Source: Flavobacteriales bacterium UBA5933 (GTDB lineage: Bacteria; Bacteroidota; Bacteroidia; Flavobacteriales; Weeksellaceae). From it: a stretch of 64,000 bases of DNA. The stretch lies in contig DJDD01000131.1 in NCBI GenBank assembly GCA_002430925.1, forward strand, positions 20,151 to 84,150, in the 5' to 3' direction. Position 1 is the first letter of the stretch; each line of letters opens with the position of its first letter. Of this stretch, positions 8,318 to 17,080 are shown in pieces. The notes under the pieces were generated by a model, which was not told the origin of the DNA, searched no databases, and saw only the letters and a program-made list of their open reading frames with translations. A program made the position numbers and the translations under genes.

Positions 8318-9376
8318 ATGAAACCATCCAACCGAATAAAAGTGCTAGATAGTTTAAGAGTTTTTGCAATACTTCTAGTGTTTTTTCATCATTATTATAG
8401 CTCAAGTAATTATCCTGAATTAGGTGAATTATTTTATTTTGGAGCTTTAGGTGTTCCTTTATTTTTTATTATTTCAGGTTTTGTAATTTCTTTAACTTTA
8501 GAAAGAACACCCAATTATTTGACTTATCTTAAGAATAGGTTTATAAGATTATCACCTGCAATGTTAATTTGTTCAACAATTATATTTGTTTTTTTTCATT
8601 TCTTTTATAGTGGAGAAGGTTACCATTTCTCAAAAGATATTAATAATTATTTTATAGCTAATACATTTATAGATCCTCATGTATTTGATTTAAAATCAGG
8701 TTATATTAAATATTATTATTTAGATAATGCGTTTTGGAGTTTATGGGTAGAAGTATGTTTTTATATTGTTTTAGGGGCATTTTTTTATTTAAAGAAGGAA
8801 AAATATATATTGCTTTACATTATTTTTTGTTTAATAGGTTTTCCTATTTACTTTCTATTTTCAAGTCACACAGGACATCGTTTATTAATTAATTATTTTT
8901 CAGAAGAACAATTAAAATATTTTAAATTGATAGCGAGATGTTGTGTTTTATTTAGTGAATGTTTTTGGTTTTTAATTGGTATATTTTTATGTAAACTTCA
9001 TCAAAATAGTAAAAATTATAAATATATATTTGGAATAATAATTTGTCTGTTAATATGCTATTTAAAAGACTTATCTTTTGAATTATTAGTTTTTTGTATA
9101 TTAATATTTGGTTTTATTTTATCATTCTTATATCGCCCCAAATATTTAAAATTTTTAGAACAATCATTTTTAATTAAAATAGGAACTGCATCATATTGTA
9201 TGTATTTAATACATTATCATTTAGGTATAGTTTTTATAAAATATTTAAATCAAAACTATCACTTAGGTTATATATCACCTATAATAACGATTTGTTTAGT
9301 AATATTTTTTGGATTGTTTTGTTATAATTATCTAGAAATTAACTTAATAAAATTCTATAAGAAAATATTTAAATAA
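8318..9376 (+). CDS. Acyltransferase 3 family membrane protein
   Basis: Integral membrane O-acyltransferase of 352 aa with about ten hydrophobic segments. The N-terminus has the family landmark IKVLDSLRVFAILLVFFHH (His24-His25 likely catalytic) and the arginine-containing loop RFIRLSP near residue 72; AFWSLWVEVCFYI near 140 is another conserved block. Such proteins move acyl groups, often acetyl, from the cytoplasm onto sugars of surface polymers. It is one of two in the locus; the other is at 17081, sharing the HHYYSS-like motif and SLWVEV. It ends directly against the start of the UbiA-type gene. Confidence 0.85.
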   Translation: MKPSNRIKVLDSLRVFAILLVFFHHYYSSSNYPELGELFYFGALGVPLFFIISGFVISLTLERTPNYLTYLKNRFIRLSPAMLICSTIIFVFFHFFYSGEGYHFSKDINNYFIANTFIDPHVFDLKSGYIKYYYLDNAFWSLWVEVCFYIVLGAFFYLKKEKYILLYIIFCLIGFPIYFLFSSHTGHRLLINYFSEEQLKYFKLIARCCVLFSECFWFLIGIFLCKLHQNSKNYKYIFGIIICLLICYLKDLSFELLVFCILIFGFILSFLYRPKYLKFLEQSFLIKIGTASYCMYLIHYHLGIVFIKYLNQNYHLGYISPIITICLVIFFGLFCYNYLEINLIKFYKKIFK

Positions 9377-10243
9377 ATGATCAACTATCTAAAACTTATG
9401 AGAATTCACCAATGGGTGAAAAATATGTTTGTATTTCTACCTTTATTTTTTTCAGGAAAATTATTTGAATTCAATTTGTTAAAAGAATCTATTATAGGGT
9501 TTTTAATTTTTTCTTTTATTGCTAGTAGTATCTATATTATTAATGATTATGTTGATATGGAAAAGGATAAAAAGCATCCAGAAAAAAAGAATAGACCATT
9601 AGCAAGTGGTATAATTCCTAAAAATAATGCTTTAATATTATTTGTATTATTACTTATGATTAGTATTGCGTTATGTTTTTTTCTTGGAACATTAAAAGTC
9701 GGAATACTTGTTGCAATATATTTTTTTATGAATATAGCTTACTCATTCAAATTAAAACAAATAGCAATTTTAGATGTGATGATTATTGCATTTGGATTTC
9801 TATTAAGAGTTTTAGTAGGAGGATATATGACAGGAATCATTATAACAGATTGGACAATATTATTAGTTTTTGATTTAGCATTAATTCTAGCTTTAGGTAA
9901 AAGGAGAGGAGAATTGGCAAATGCAGAATTAGAAGGTGTGACAAGAAAATCTCTTGATGGATATAATTTAAATTTTCTTAATTCAGCTTTATCAGTTACT
10001 TGTACAGTAGCTGTTATGTGTTATTTAATGTTTATTTTATCTCCTGAAACACAGTCAAAATTTCATCATTATATTATATATACATTTATTTTTGTTTTTG
10101 CTGCTGTACTTCGTTATATGCAACAAACATTTGTTTATATGAGAACTGAATCACCAACAAAATTAATTTTTAAAGATGTTTTTTTACAAATTTTAATAAT
10201 TTTTTGGGGAATAAGTTATGTATTACTAATCTACTATAAATAA
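9377..10243 (+). CDS. Polyprenyl-phosphate phosphoribosyltransferase (UbiA family, DPPR synthase-like)
   Basis: UbiA-superfamily membrane enzyme, 288 aa. It is expected to transfer 5-phosphoribose from PRPP onto polyprenyl phosphate, the first step of lipid-linked D-arabinofuranose synthesis (the role of Rv3806c in mycobacteria). The DPPR-synthase subgroup motif is clear: Asn56-Asp57, Asp60, Asp64, then HPEKKNRPLASG, with RIHQWVKN at the N-terminus and a second polar loop YSFKLKQIAILDV near residue 116. About eight or nine membrane helices. The subgroup call is supported by context: DprE1, DprE2 and a HAD phosphatase follow with gaps of 2-3 nt or a 1-nt overlap. A quinone or heme role is unlikely in this setting. 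Confidence 0.85.
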   Translation: MINYLKLMRIHQWVKNMFVFLPLFFSGKLFEFNLLKESIIGFLIFSFIASSIYIINDYVDMEKDKKHPEKKNRPLASGIIPKNNALILFVLLLMISIALCFFLGTLKVGILVAIYFFMNIAYSFKLKQIAILDVMIIAFGFLLRVLVGGYMTGIIITDWTILLVFDLALILALGKRRGELANAELEGVTRKSLDGYNLNFLNSALSVTCTVAVMCYLMFILSPETQSKFHHYIIYTFIFVFAAVLRYMQQTFVYMRTESPTKLIFKDVFLQILIIFWGISYVLLIYYK

Positions 10244-10245
10244 TA

Positions 10246-11562
10246 ATGAATAATAAAAAACTTACACCAGTAGCTAATTGGGGATTGTATCCAGCAATAA
10301 AAGCAAATGTAGTATCACCAACCACGTTATTAGAATTTCAAGAGGCAATTTTGTCGAATAAAGATATAATTGCAAGAGGAAATGGTCGTTGTTATGGCGA
10401 TGCTTCTTTACAAAATACAATTATATCAACATCAAAATGGAATAAATTTATTGCTTTTGATAGAGAAAATGGAATAATAGAAGTTGAATCAGGTGTTCGT
10501 TTAGATGAGGTACTTGAAGCTTCTGTTCCTGCTGGTTTTTTTATTTCGGTGACCCCTGGAACTAAATTTATAACTGTCGGAGGAGCAATTTCATCAGATG
10601 TACATGGAAAAAATCATCATGTTGATGGATGTTTTTCTGATCATGTTATTCATTTTGATTTGATGATTGAAGATGGATCAATTATTCGTTGTTCTAGAAA
10701 TGAGAACGAAAACTTGTTTTGGTCTACAATAGGAGGAATGGGTTTAACAGGAGTTATTCTTTCTGCTAAATTTTTACTTAAAAAAATTGAAACTTCATAC
10801 ATAAGAAATGAAGCAATTCAAGCAAAAAATCTTGATGAGATTTTTGAGTTGTTTGAGTCTTCAGAATCTTGGACATATAATGTAGCTTGGTTAGATTGTT
10901 TGCAAAAAGGGAATAGCCTAGGTAAGTCAATTATGTTACGAGGAGAACATGCAACAATCAATGAATTACCAGATAAATTAAAAAATAATCCACTAAAAAT
11001 TAAGAAAAAACTTAATTTAAACATTCCTTTTTTCTTTCCTGGTTTTGTTTTGAATTCATTATCTATTAGAATATTTAATTGGATATTCTTCAATAAGCAA
11101 GGTAAAAAACATCTTAAGAATTATGTAGATTATGAAACATTTTTTTATCCTTTAGATGCAGTTCATAATTGGAATAGAATTTATGGTAAAAATGGATTTA
11201 TTCAATATCAATTTGTAATCCCTAAAGAAAAAGGAAAAGAAGGAATGAGAAAAATTTTGGAAACAATTGCAAAAAGTGGAAATGGATCTTTTTTAGTTGT
11301 TCTAAAATTATTTGGAGATAATAATCCACAAGCATATAATTCTTTTCCAATGAAAGGTTATACTTTGGCTTTAGATTTTAAAGTGAATAGTGGATTAGAG
11401 AAATTAGTGAAAGATTTAGACAAAATTGTAATGGAATATGGAGGACATATTTATAGAACTAAAGATGCAATGTCTAATCCTGCATTAACAAATTATTTAA
11501 AAAATGTTGATTCAGACAAATTCGAATCAATGCAAAGTGAGCGTATCAATAGATTAAAATAA
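10246..11562 (+). CDS. dprE1: DprE1-like decaprenylphosphoryl-ribose 2'-oxidase
   Basis: FAD-dependent oxidase of the vanillyl-alcohol-oxidase fold, 438 aa, expected to oxidise the 2'-OH of polyprenyl-phospho-ribose to the keto intermediate. FAD-binding blocks GNGRCYGDAS (residues 45-54), TPGTKFITVGGAISSDVHGK (103-122) and IGGMGLTGVI (162-171) closely follow mycobacterial DprE1, as does YQFVIP near 321 and KLFGDNN near 354. The lysine equivalent to Lys418 of M. tuberculosis is present (Lys406 in YRTKDA). The residue aligned with Cys387, the covalent benzothiazinone target, is Ala375 (GYTLALDF against GWNICVDF). Sits between the UbiA-type gene and DprE2. Confidence 0.88.
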   Translation: MNNKKLTPVANWGLYPAIKANVVSPTTLLEFQEAILSNKDIIARGNGRCYGDASLQNTIISTSKWNKFIAFDRENGIIEVESGVRLDEVLEASVPAGFFISVTPGTKFITVGGAISSDVHGKNHHVDGCFSDHVIHFDLMIEDGSIIRCSRNENENLFWSTIGGMGLTGVILSAKFLLKKIETSYIRNEAIQAKNLDEIFELFESSESWTYNVAWLDCLQKGNSLGKSIMLRGEHATINELPDKLKNNPLKIKKKLNLNIPFFFPGFVLNSLSIRIFNWIFFNKQGKKHLKNYVDYETFFYPLDAVHNWNRIYGKNGFIQYQFVIPKEKGKEGMRKILETIAKSGNGSFLVVLKLFGDNNPQAYNSFPMKGYTLALDFKVNSGLEKLVKDLDKIVMEYGGHIYRTKDAMSNPALTNYLKNVDSDKFESMQSERINRLK

Positions 11563-11565
11563 AAA

Positions 11566-12291
11566 ATGATAGTATTAGGATCAAATTCAGATGTAGCAGT
11601 AGCTTTTGTAGAAAAAATATTAAGTGAAGGAGAAAAATTTCCTCTTGTTTATTTATTTACATCTAACGTAGTTAAGACTGAAAAGTTAGCACAGCATTAT
11701 TATGCAAAATTTGAACAAAAATGTGAAGTAATAGATTTTGATTTAACAAAAGAAAATGATTTCTCTAAGTTGAATACTATCGATTCAGAATTATTATTTT
11801 GTGCTGCTGGTTATTTAGGTAAAAATACAGAGGAAGGTTTATACGATGACTGGAATACAAAAAAAATAGTTGAAGTAAATTACTCAAAATTGATTGTATT
11901 AATTAATCATTTTGCTAAAAAATTCGAAGAAAGAGGTTCAGGAACAATTATAGGATTATCATCTGTAGCAGGTGAAAGAGGTAGACAAAGTAATTTTATA
12001 TATGGATCAGCTAAGGCTGGTTTTACAGCATATTTAGAAGGTCTTAGAAATTATTTGTTTCATAAAAATATCCATGTAATGACTGTTATTCCTGGTTTTA
12101 TGGACACACAAATGACAGCTGATATAGAAACACCAAAGCCATTAACAGCAAATCCTTCACAGGCTGCTACAATTATTTATAAAGCTTACAAGAAGAAAAA
12201 GAATATAGTTTACGTAACATTCTTATGGTGGGGAATTATGATGATTATTCGTAATATTCCAGAATTTATATTTAAAAAATTAAAAATGTAA
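11566..12291 (+). CDS. dprE2: DprE2-like decaprenylphosphoryl-2-keto-erythropentose reductase (SDR)
   Basis: Short-chain dehydrogenase of 241 aa expected to reduce the DprE1 product to polyprenyl-phospho-D-arabinose with NADH. The cofactor turn LGSNSDVA is at residues 4-11; the catalytic serine is in LSSVAGERGR (131-140) and the Tyr146-x3-Lys150 pair in YGSAKAG. The VAGERGRQSNFIYGSAKAG stretch is very like mycobacterial DprE2, as is the C-terminal MMIIRNIPEFIFKKL, which may lie on the membrane. It starts 3 nt after dprE1 and overlaps the next start by one base. Assignment rests on motifs plus the adjacent DprE1 gene. Confidence 0.87.
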   Translation: MIVLGSNSDVAVAFVEKILSEGEKFPLVYLFTSNVVKTEKLAQHYYAKFEQKCEVIDFDLTKENDFSKLNTIDSELLFCAAGYLGKNTEEGLYDDWNTKKIVEVNYSKLIVLINHFAKKFEERGSGTIIGLSSVAGERGRQSNFIYGSAKAGFTAYLEGLRNYLFHKNIHVMTVIPGFMDTQMTADIETPKPLTANPSQAATIIYKAYKKKKNIVYVTFLWWGIMMIIRNIPEFIFKKLKM

Positions 12292-12881
12292 TGAATCGAA
12301 AATTATATCTATTTGATTTTGATGGAACATTAACTAAAAAAGATACATTATTTGATTTTTTGAGTTATTCGTTTCCCAAAGAATATTCATTCAATTATTT
12401 TTTATTCACTCCCTTATTTGTTCTAGCTAAACTAAAAATTCTAGATAAAGGTAAAGTAAAAGAAAAATTCATATCTAAATTTTTAAAAGGATTTTCAAAA
12501 ACAGATATAGATAAGTTATCAAATAAATATTTTATAAATAATCATAATACTTTGATTTATCCTCAAGCAGATCTGTTTATAAAATCAATAAATAACTATA
12601 ATGATAAATTTATAGTATCTGCTTCTCTCGATTTTTGGTTGCAACCTTTTGCAGATTATTATGATATGGGATTGATTTGTACTACTGCAGATTTTGATCA
12701 AAAAGGTAACTTTACTGGTAAATTTTTATCAGCAAATTGTAATTATATAGAAAAGAAAAACAGAATAGAAAAAGAAATAGATTTGTCAATTTATGATGAA
12801 ATTATCGCTTATGGAGATACAAAAGGTGATGAAGCTATGTTTTCTATTGCGAATAAAAATTTCTATAGGTATTTTAATTGA
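12291..12881 (+). CDS. HAD-IB family phosphatase, probable 5'-phosphatase of lipid-linked phosphoribose
   Basis: HAD hydrolase of 196 aa with all four motifs: DFDGT (Asp9, Asp11), SAS near residue 105, a lysine in EKKNRIEKE, and GDTKGDE near 163. The cap region is short and alpha-helical as in the phosphoserine-phosphatase-like IB group. In the arabinose-donor pathway a phosphatase must remove the 5-phosphate from polyprenyl-phospho-5-phosphoribose before oxidation; this gene overlaps dprE2 by one base and is the obvious candidate. A general phosphatase role cannot be excluded. Its stop faces the convergent GT-C gene across 7 nt. Confidence 0.8.
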   Translation: MNRKLYLFDFDGTLTKKDTLFDFLSYSFPKEYSFNYFLFTPLFVLAKLKILDKGKVKEKFISKFLKGFSKTDIDKLSNKYFINNHNTLIYPQADLFIKSINNYNDKFIVSASLDFWLQPFADYYDMGLICTTADFDQKGNFTGKFLSANCNYIEKKNRIEKEIDLSIYDEIIAYGDTKGDEAMFSIANKNFYRYFN

Positions 12882-12888
12882 AAAATAA

Positions 12889-14235
12889 TTACCAAAAATA
12901 ATCACCAATCATTTGCATTATAAATGTTTGTGTTAGTGCTGCATATGCAATGTTTAGTAAAATATATTTATTTTTTATATTAATTAGTAACAATAAAAAA
13001 TAAGGATAAATATATAAACATGCTCTTGCTGTTTCTCCAGTTCCATAAGCTCCAGTTAAAAACATTATAATTAATGAACTAAAAGCAATTATAGGTAAAT
13101 AAAAGTTAATATCACCTTTTTTTAAATTAAAAATTTTTGGAGTAAATAAATAAGCAAAAAAACTGAAAGAAAGAAAAAGTAGAATTTCACTTATATCTTC
13201 AATTCTAGTAAAAAAATAGACTAAAGGTTGATAAAATCCTCTAAAACCTCTAGGGTTTTCTGATTTTGAAGCAGCTAAAAAAGCTTCTAGGTGATTGTAG
13301 TTTAATAAAAAATAATAAATTAATAATATTAGTAAGAATAAACATCCAATTATTATAAAATTAAATAAAGGATAATAATTCTTGTGTCTTGTAAATTCAA
13401 ATAAACAAATAATAAAAGCTACAAATGCTAAAAAACTACTACTGAATGATATAGAGCTAGCTAATGTAAATCCTATAAATGCCGTAATTATTCCAATATA
13501 GTTTAAATTATTAGATTTTATTATTAGAATTAAACCATATAGAAACGTAAGACTAAATAATAAAAATAAAGCATCAATTGATACTATTGTATAAATATTA
13601 ATTGCAGGAATTAATGAAAAAATTAGTATTAAAAGATTCTGTTTTGATTTTTCTATATTAAATAAGTTTAAAATTTTATAAAGAGGTATAAAAGATAATA
13701 AACCTATGAAAGACATGCACAATGATAAACCTAATACAGAGTAATTAGTTAATCTTAATAAAACATATTGAATCCATACTGCAAAGGGAGGATGTGTTTT
13801 TGCATGCATGGTTAATGAATCTTGTATTTTATTGTAACTTGTTATAAATGAATATCCATCTTTTATTTTTATAGCGTCATGGTAGTATTGAAAATCAGTA
13901 TCAATAAAAGATCTCAGAAATGCGTAATGAATAGAACTTTGAGACAGATTACCTAACAAAATAAGAATAATATAAGAAAAAAATAATTGCCAATAATTAA
14001 ATTTTTCATATTTGTTCAATATAAATAAACCTATTATTAAGAATAAAAAAGAAAATAAAATCCCTTGTAAACTAAATTCAGAGAAATAAACAACACTTAT
14101 AGGAAATGTTATTCTAGAACCTGTAAAATGATTATTTTTATTTAAATAATAATTTAGGAAAAGCATTATAATCCATCCAATAATTAATAGTGATATCGTA
14201 ATTATTGGAGTAGCTTTTAGTATATTTTTTTTCAT
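12889..14235 (-). CDS. GT-C fold membrane glycosyltransferase, candidate arabinofuranosyltransferase
   Basis: Integral membrane protein of 448 aa with roughly eleven to twelve hydrophobic helices. The first large extracytoplasmic loop carries acidic residues (Asp112 and Asp114 in FIDTDFQYYHD) and is followed by KTHPPFAVW (His148-Pro-Pro), features of GT-C enzymes that use lipid-phosphate-linked sugars. Its position directly after the lipid-linked arabinose pathway makes it the likely user of that donor, by analogy with AftA in mycobacteria and TfpW in some Pseudomonas pilin systems. It is the only gene of the locus on the minus strand. Family is fairly clear, donor is inferred. Confidence 0.65.
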   Translation of the reverse strand: MKKNILKATPIITISLLIIGWIIMLFLNYYLNKNNHFTGSRITFPISVVYFSEFSLQGILFSFLFLIIGLFILNKYEKFNYWQLFFSYIILILLGNLSQSSIHYAFLRSFIDTDFQYYHDAIKIKDGYSFITSYNKIQDSLTMHAKTHPPFAVWIQYVLLRLTNYSVLGLSLCMSFIGLLSFIPLYKILNLFNIEKSKQNLLILIFSLIPAINIYTIVSIDALFLLFSLTFLYGLILIIKSNNLNYIGIITAFIGFTLASSISFSSSFLAFVAFIICLFEFTRHKNYYPLFNFIIIGCLFLLILLIYYFLLNYNHLEAFLAASKSENPRGFRGFYQPLVYFFTRIEDISEILLFLSFSFFAYLFTPKIFNLKKGDINFYLPIIAFSSLIIMFLTGAYGTGETARACLYIYPYFLLLLINIKNKYILLNIAYAALTQTFIMQMIGDYFW

Positions 14236-14282
14236 AGTAGGTTAATTTTATAAGTTTTATTTTTAAGGCTTGACAAAATTAT

Positions 14283-14290
14283 TAATTTTG
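14283..14290 (+). promoter_or_regulatory. -7 box for the second half of the polysaccharide locus
   Basis: TAATTTTG, an exact TAnnTTTG, 14 nt before the GT4 gene at 14305 and downstream of the start of the divergently read GT-C gene. Since the GT-C gene interrupts the plus-strand run, a fresh promoter is needed here. No well-spaced TTTG upstream. Confidence 0.45.
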
Positions 14291-14304
14291 TGATGACTTA
14301 AACT

Positions 14305-15447
14305 ATGAAAAAACAAAAAATATTAATTAGAATTGGATCACTTCGACATGGAGGTGCAGAAAAAGTTCTTGTAACATTTCTTAAAAATCTTTCGCCAGAT
14401 AAGTATGAAATAGATTTATTACTTAATCTTTATTCAGGTAAATATTTAAAAGAAGTTCCTTCTTGGATTAATATTTATTATTTGAACAAAGGAGAAATGA
14501 TTACTACAAATCGTATACAAGATATTCCTCAAAAAGCTTTTCGTGTTATCTATCAAGCAATATTAAAAAGATTTCCAAAATTATTATATAAATATATTTT
14601 ACCAAATAAAAAGTATGATATAGAGTTTGCTGCAATTCATGGAATGGCAGATGAAATCTTAACTTCACCAATAAAATCATCAAAAAAAATTATTTGGATA
14701 CACAATGATTTATCTAATGTTCCAGAATATACTGAAGAAAAAATAAAGTCATTTTTTAAGTTTGATAAAATTCTAGTTATTTCTGAAAAAATAAATCAAT
14801 TATTTTTTAATCTGGCTATTTCTAGTGATCAAAAGAATAAAATTGCTAGAATATATAACCCTATTGATGTTGAAGAAATAAAGAAACTTTCTTTAGAATC
14901 TTGTGAAATTCAGAAAATTGATAACAAACCGACTTTTATTTCAATTGGTACTGTTTTTCCACAAAAGGGATTTGATAGATTGTTGAGAGCTCATCGTAGA
15001 CTTTTAGACGAAGGATATAACCATCAGATTTGGATCGTAGGTGATGGTTATGATTTTCCTACTATAAAAAAATTAGTTGATGATTTGAAGGTTAATGAGA
15101 CGGCTAAACTTATTGGTTTTAAAGAAAATCCATATCCTTATTTTGTTCAGGCGGATTATTATGTTCTATCTTCTCGATATGAAGGTTATCCAACAGTTTT
15201 GTTTGAAGCAATGGTTTTAGCAAAGTCTATTATAGCAACAGATGTTTCTGGTGTTCGAGAAATGCTAAACGATGGAGAATTAGGATACATCATTAATAAT
15301 GATGAAGAGGCAATATACAGTGGAATGAAATATTTTATGGAAAATCCAGAATTAGCAGCAAAATATCAAGAGATAATAAAATCAAAATCCTTACCTTTCA
15401 GCCTAAATAATGCTGTAAAATCTATTGAGCAATATTTTAATAACTAA
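14305..15447 (+). CDS. Glycosyltransferase family 4
   Basis: GT-B transferase, 380 aa. Opens with KILIRIGSLRHGGAEKVLV, has FISIGTVFPQKGFDRLL near residue 212, WIVGDGYDFP near 242, and the donor-site block SSRYEGYPTVLFEAMVLAK near 289 followed by TDVSGVREML. Cytoplasmic, no membrane segment. The N-terminal third shares NLYSGKYLKEVP with NLYQGELINEIP of the GT4 at 5246, indicating that the two are paralogs. First gene of the second plus-strand run of the locus, with its own -7 box at 14283-14290. Sugar specificity unknown. Confidence 0.85.
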   Translation: MKKQKILIRIGSLRHGGAEKVLVTFLKNLSPDKYEIDLLLNLYSGKYLKEVPSWINIYYLNKGEMITTNRIQDIPQKAFRVIYQAILKRFPKLLYKYILPNKKYDIEFAAIHGMADEILTSPIKSSKKIIWIHNDLSNVPEYTEEKIKSFFKFDKILVISEKINQLFFNLAISSDQKNKIARIYNPIDVEEIKKLSLESCEIQKIDNKPTFISIGTVFPQKGFDRLLRAHRRLLDEGYNHQIWIVGDGYDFPTIKKLVDDLKVNETAKLIGFKENPYPYFVQADYYVLSSRYEGYPTVLFEAMVLAKSIIATDVSGVREMLNDGELGYIINNDEEAIYSGMKYFMENPELAAKYQEIIKSKSLPFSLNNAVKSIEQYFNN

Positions 15448-15451
15448 ACCT

Positions 15452-16000
15452 ATGAAAACTACAATTCAGAAAGATTTCTTTCGAAATTTTGGATATTGGA
15501 CAACAACTCCTTTAATAAAAGGTTTTTTAAGTCCAGGTTTTCGTTTTATTTATTGCTTAAGAAAAGCTCAACAATATAATAGTAAACATCCATTAGGAAT
15601 ATTTTATAGATTATTATTAAGAAGATATTCTATAAAATTTGGTTATCAAATTTCTGCTAAAACAAAAATAGGAGAAGGTCTTAATTTAGGTCATTGGGGT
15701 ACAATTGTTGTTAACCCAAATGCTGTGATTGGTAAAAATTGTAATATAGCACATGGTGTAACAATTGGACAAACTAATCGAGGTAAAACAAAAGGATATC
15801 CTATTATAAAGGATGATGTTTGGATAGGTACAAATGCTGTCATTGTAGGTGGAATTACTATAGGAGATAATGTTTTAATAGCTCCCAATAGTTATGTGAC
15901 TGAAGATATTCCTAATAATTCAGTTGTGATGGGAAATCCAATTACAATTGTTTCTAATGAAAGAGCTACAGAAGGATATATAAACCATAGAATAGATTAA
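15452..16000 (+). CDS. Serine-acetyltransferase-like hexapeptide O-acetyltransferase
   Basis: Left-handed beta-helix acetyltransferase of 182 aa, starting at ATG 15452, four nt after the previous stop; the upstream ATG at 15425 would overlap the previous gene and add nine residues. The hexapeptide repeats run through GEGLNLGHWGTIVVNPNA, the active-site histidine region IAHGVTIG, DDVWIGTNAVIVGG and GDNVLIAPNSYVT. It resembles CysE C-terminal halves, but without the long helical N-terminus of true serine acetyltransferases, and in this setting most likely acetylates a sugar of the repeating unit using acetyl-CoA. Confidence 0.8.
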   Translation: MKTTIQKDFFRNFGYWTTTPLIKGFLSPGFRFIYCLRKAQQYNSKHPLGIFYRLLLRRYSIKFGYQISAKTKIGEGLNLGHWGTIVVNPNAVIGKNCNIAHGVTIGQTNRGKTKGYPIIKDDVWIGTNAVIVGGITIGDNVLIAPNSYVTEDIPNNSVVMGNPITIVSNERATEGYINHRID

Positions 16001-16004
16001 TCTT

Positions 16005-17069
16005 TTGAAAACAATTTTATTCATATTACCAGATTTAAATCAAGGTGGAGCAGAAAGAGTAATTACAACTTTGTGTAATGAATTGAATAGAGAGTTGTTT
16101 AAGCCAGAATTGGTATTATTCAAAAAAGAAGGTTATTATTTAAATAACCTGAAAGAAGATGTTAAAATTCATGAATTAAATGTATCAAGAATAAGATATT
16201 CAATTTTTAAAATAATTCCATTAATTATAAAATTAAAGCCAGATATTGTTTTCACTGGTTGGGGAGAAATTTCTTCATTTTTATCTCCACTTATCCCACT
16301 TTTTTCAAAAACAAAATTTATAGCAAGAGAAACAAATGTTGTATCAAAGCATGTAACTCGAAAAGAAATTTTATTTTTCTATAAATTTTATAATAATTTT
16401 CATCAAATTATAGCTCAGAGTGATGATATGAAAGATGACCTTATTCAAAATTTTAATATTTCTGAAAACAAAATCATAAAAATTAATAATCCTATTGATT
16501 TTGATATGATTAATAAAATGAAAGTTAAAGAAGTTAATTTTGAATATAACAAGAGCTATAAAAATATTCTTGCTATAGGTAATCTTTCTCCTAGAAAAGG
16601 ATTTGATTTACTTTTGAATGTGATGAATGAATTAAAGAATGAATCAATTCATTTAACTGTTTTAGGAGATGGAACTTTTAAAGATGATTTAGAAAATCAA
16701 AAAGAAAAACTAGAATTAAATAATGTTACTTTTAAAGGTAAGGTAGATAATCCATTTTCATATTTATATAACTCAGATTTATTTATTCTATCTTCTCGTT
16801 ACGAAGGTTTTCCAAACGTATTATTAGAAGCAGGAGCTTGTGGTATATATAGTTTAGCCAATGATTGTCCTGGAGGAATTAATGAAATTATAGAAGAAGG
16901 GATTAATGGAGAAATTTTTTCTATTGAAGACTCTAAAGGCTTCTCAAATAAAATAAAAGATATTCTTTATCAAAAACATGATAAACAAGAAATAGAACAT
17001 AGTATTCACTCTCGTTTTAGTAAAGAAATAATAATAAAAGATTACGAAGTATTATTTAGTTATGATTAA
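16005..17069 (+). CDS. Glycosyltransferase family 4
   Basis: GT-B transferase of 354 aa. The start codon is TTG at 16005; the next downstream ATG would cut into the first Rossmann strand (KTILFILPDLNQGGAERVI). C-terminal domain: ILAIGNLSPRKGFDLLL near residue 190, TVLGDGTFKDD near 219, donor block SSRYEGFPNVLLEAGACG near 262. It is closest in pattern to PimB/WbnK-like GalNAc- or glucosyl-transferases, though that cannot be settled by eye. Four nt after the acetyltransferase gene, hence co-transcribed. Confidence 0.85.
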   Translation: MKTILFILPDLNQGGAERVITTLCNELNRELFKPELVLFKKEGYYLNNLKEDVKIHELNVSRIRYSIFKIIPLIIKLKPDIVFTGWGEISSFLSPLIPLFSKTKFIARETNVVSKHVTRKEILFFYKFYNNFHQIIAQSDDMKDDLIQNFNISENKIIKINNPIDFDMINKMKVKEVNFEYNKSYKNILAIGNLSPRKGFDLLLNVMNELKNESIHLTVLGDGTFKDDLENQKEKLELNNVTFKGKVDNPFSYLYNSDLFILSSRYEGFPNVLLEAGACGIYSLANDCPGGINEIIEEGINGEIFSIEDSKGFSNKIKDILYQKHDKQEIEHSIHSRFSKEIIIKDYEVLFSYD

Positions 17070-17080
17070 GTTTTTTTTAA

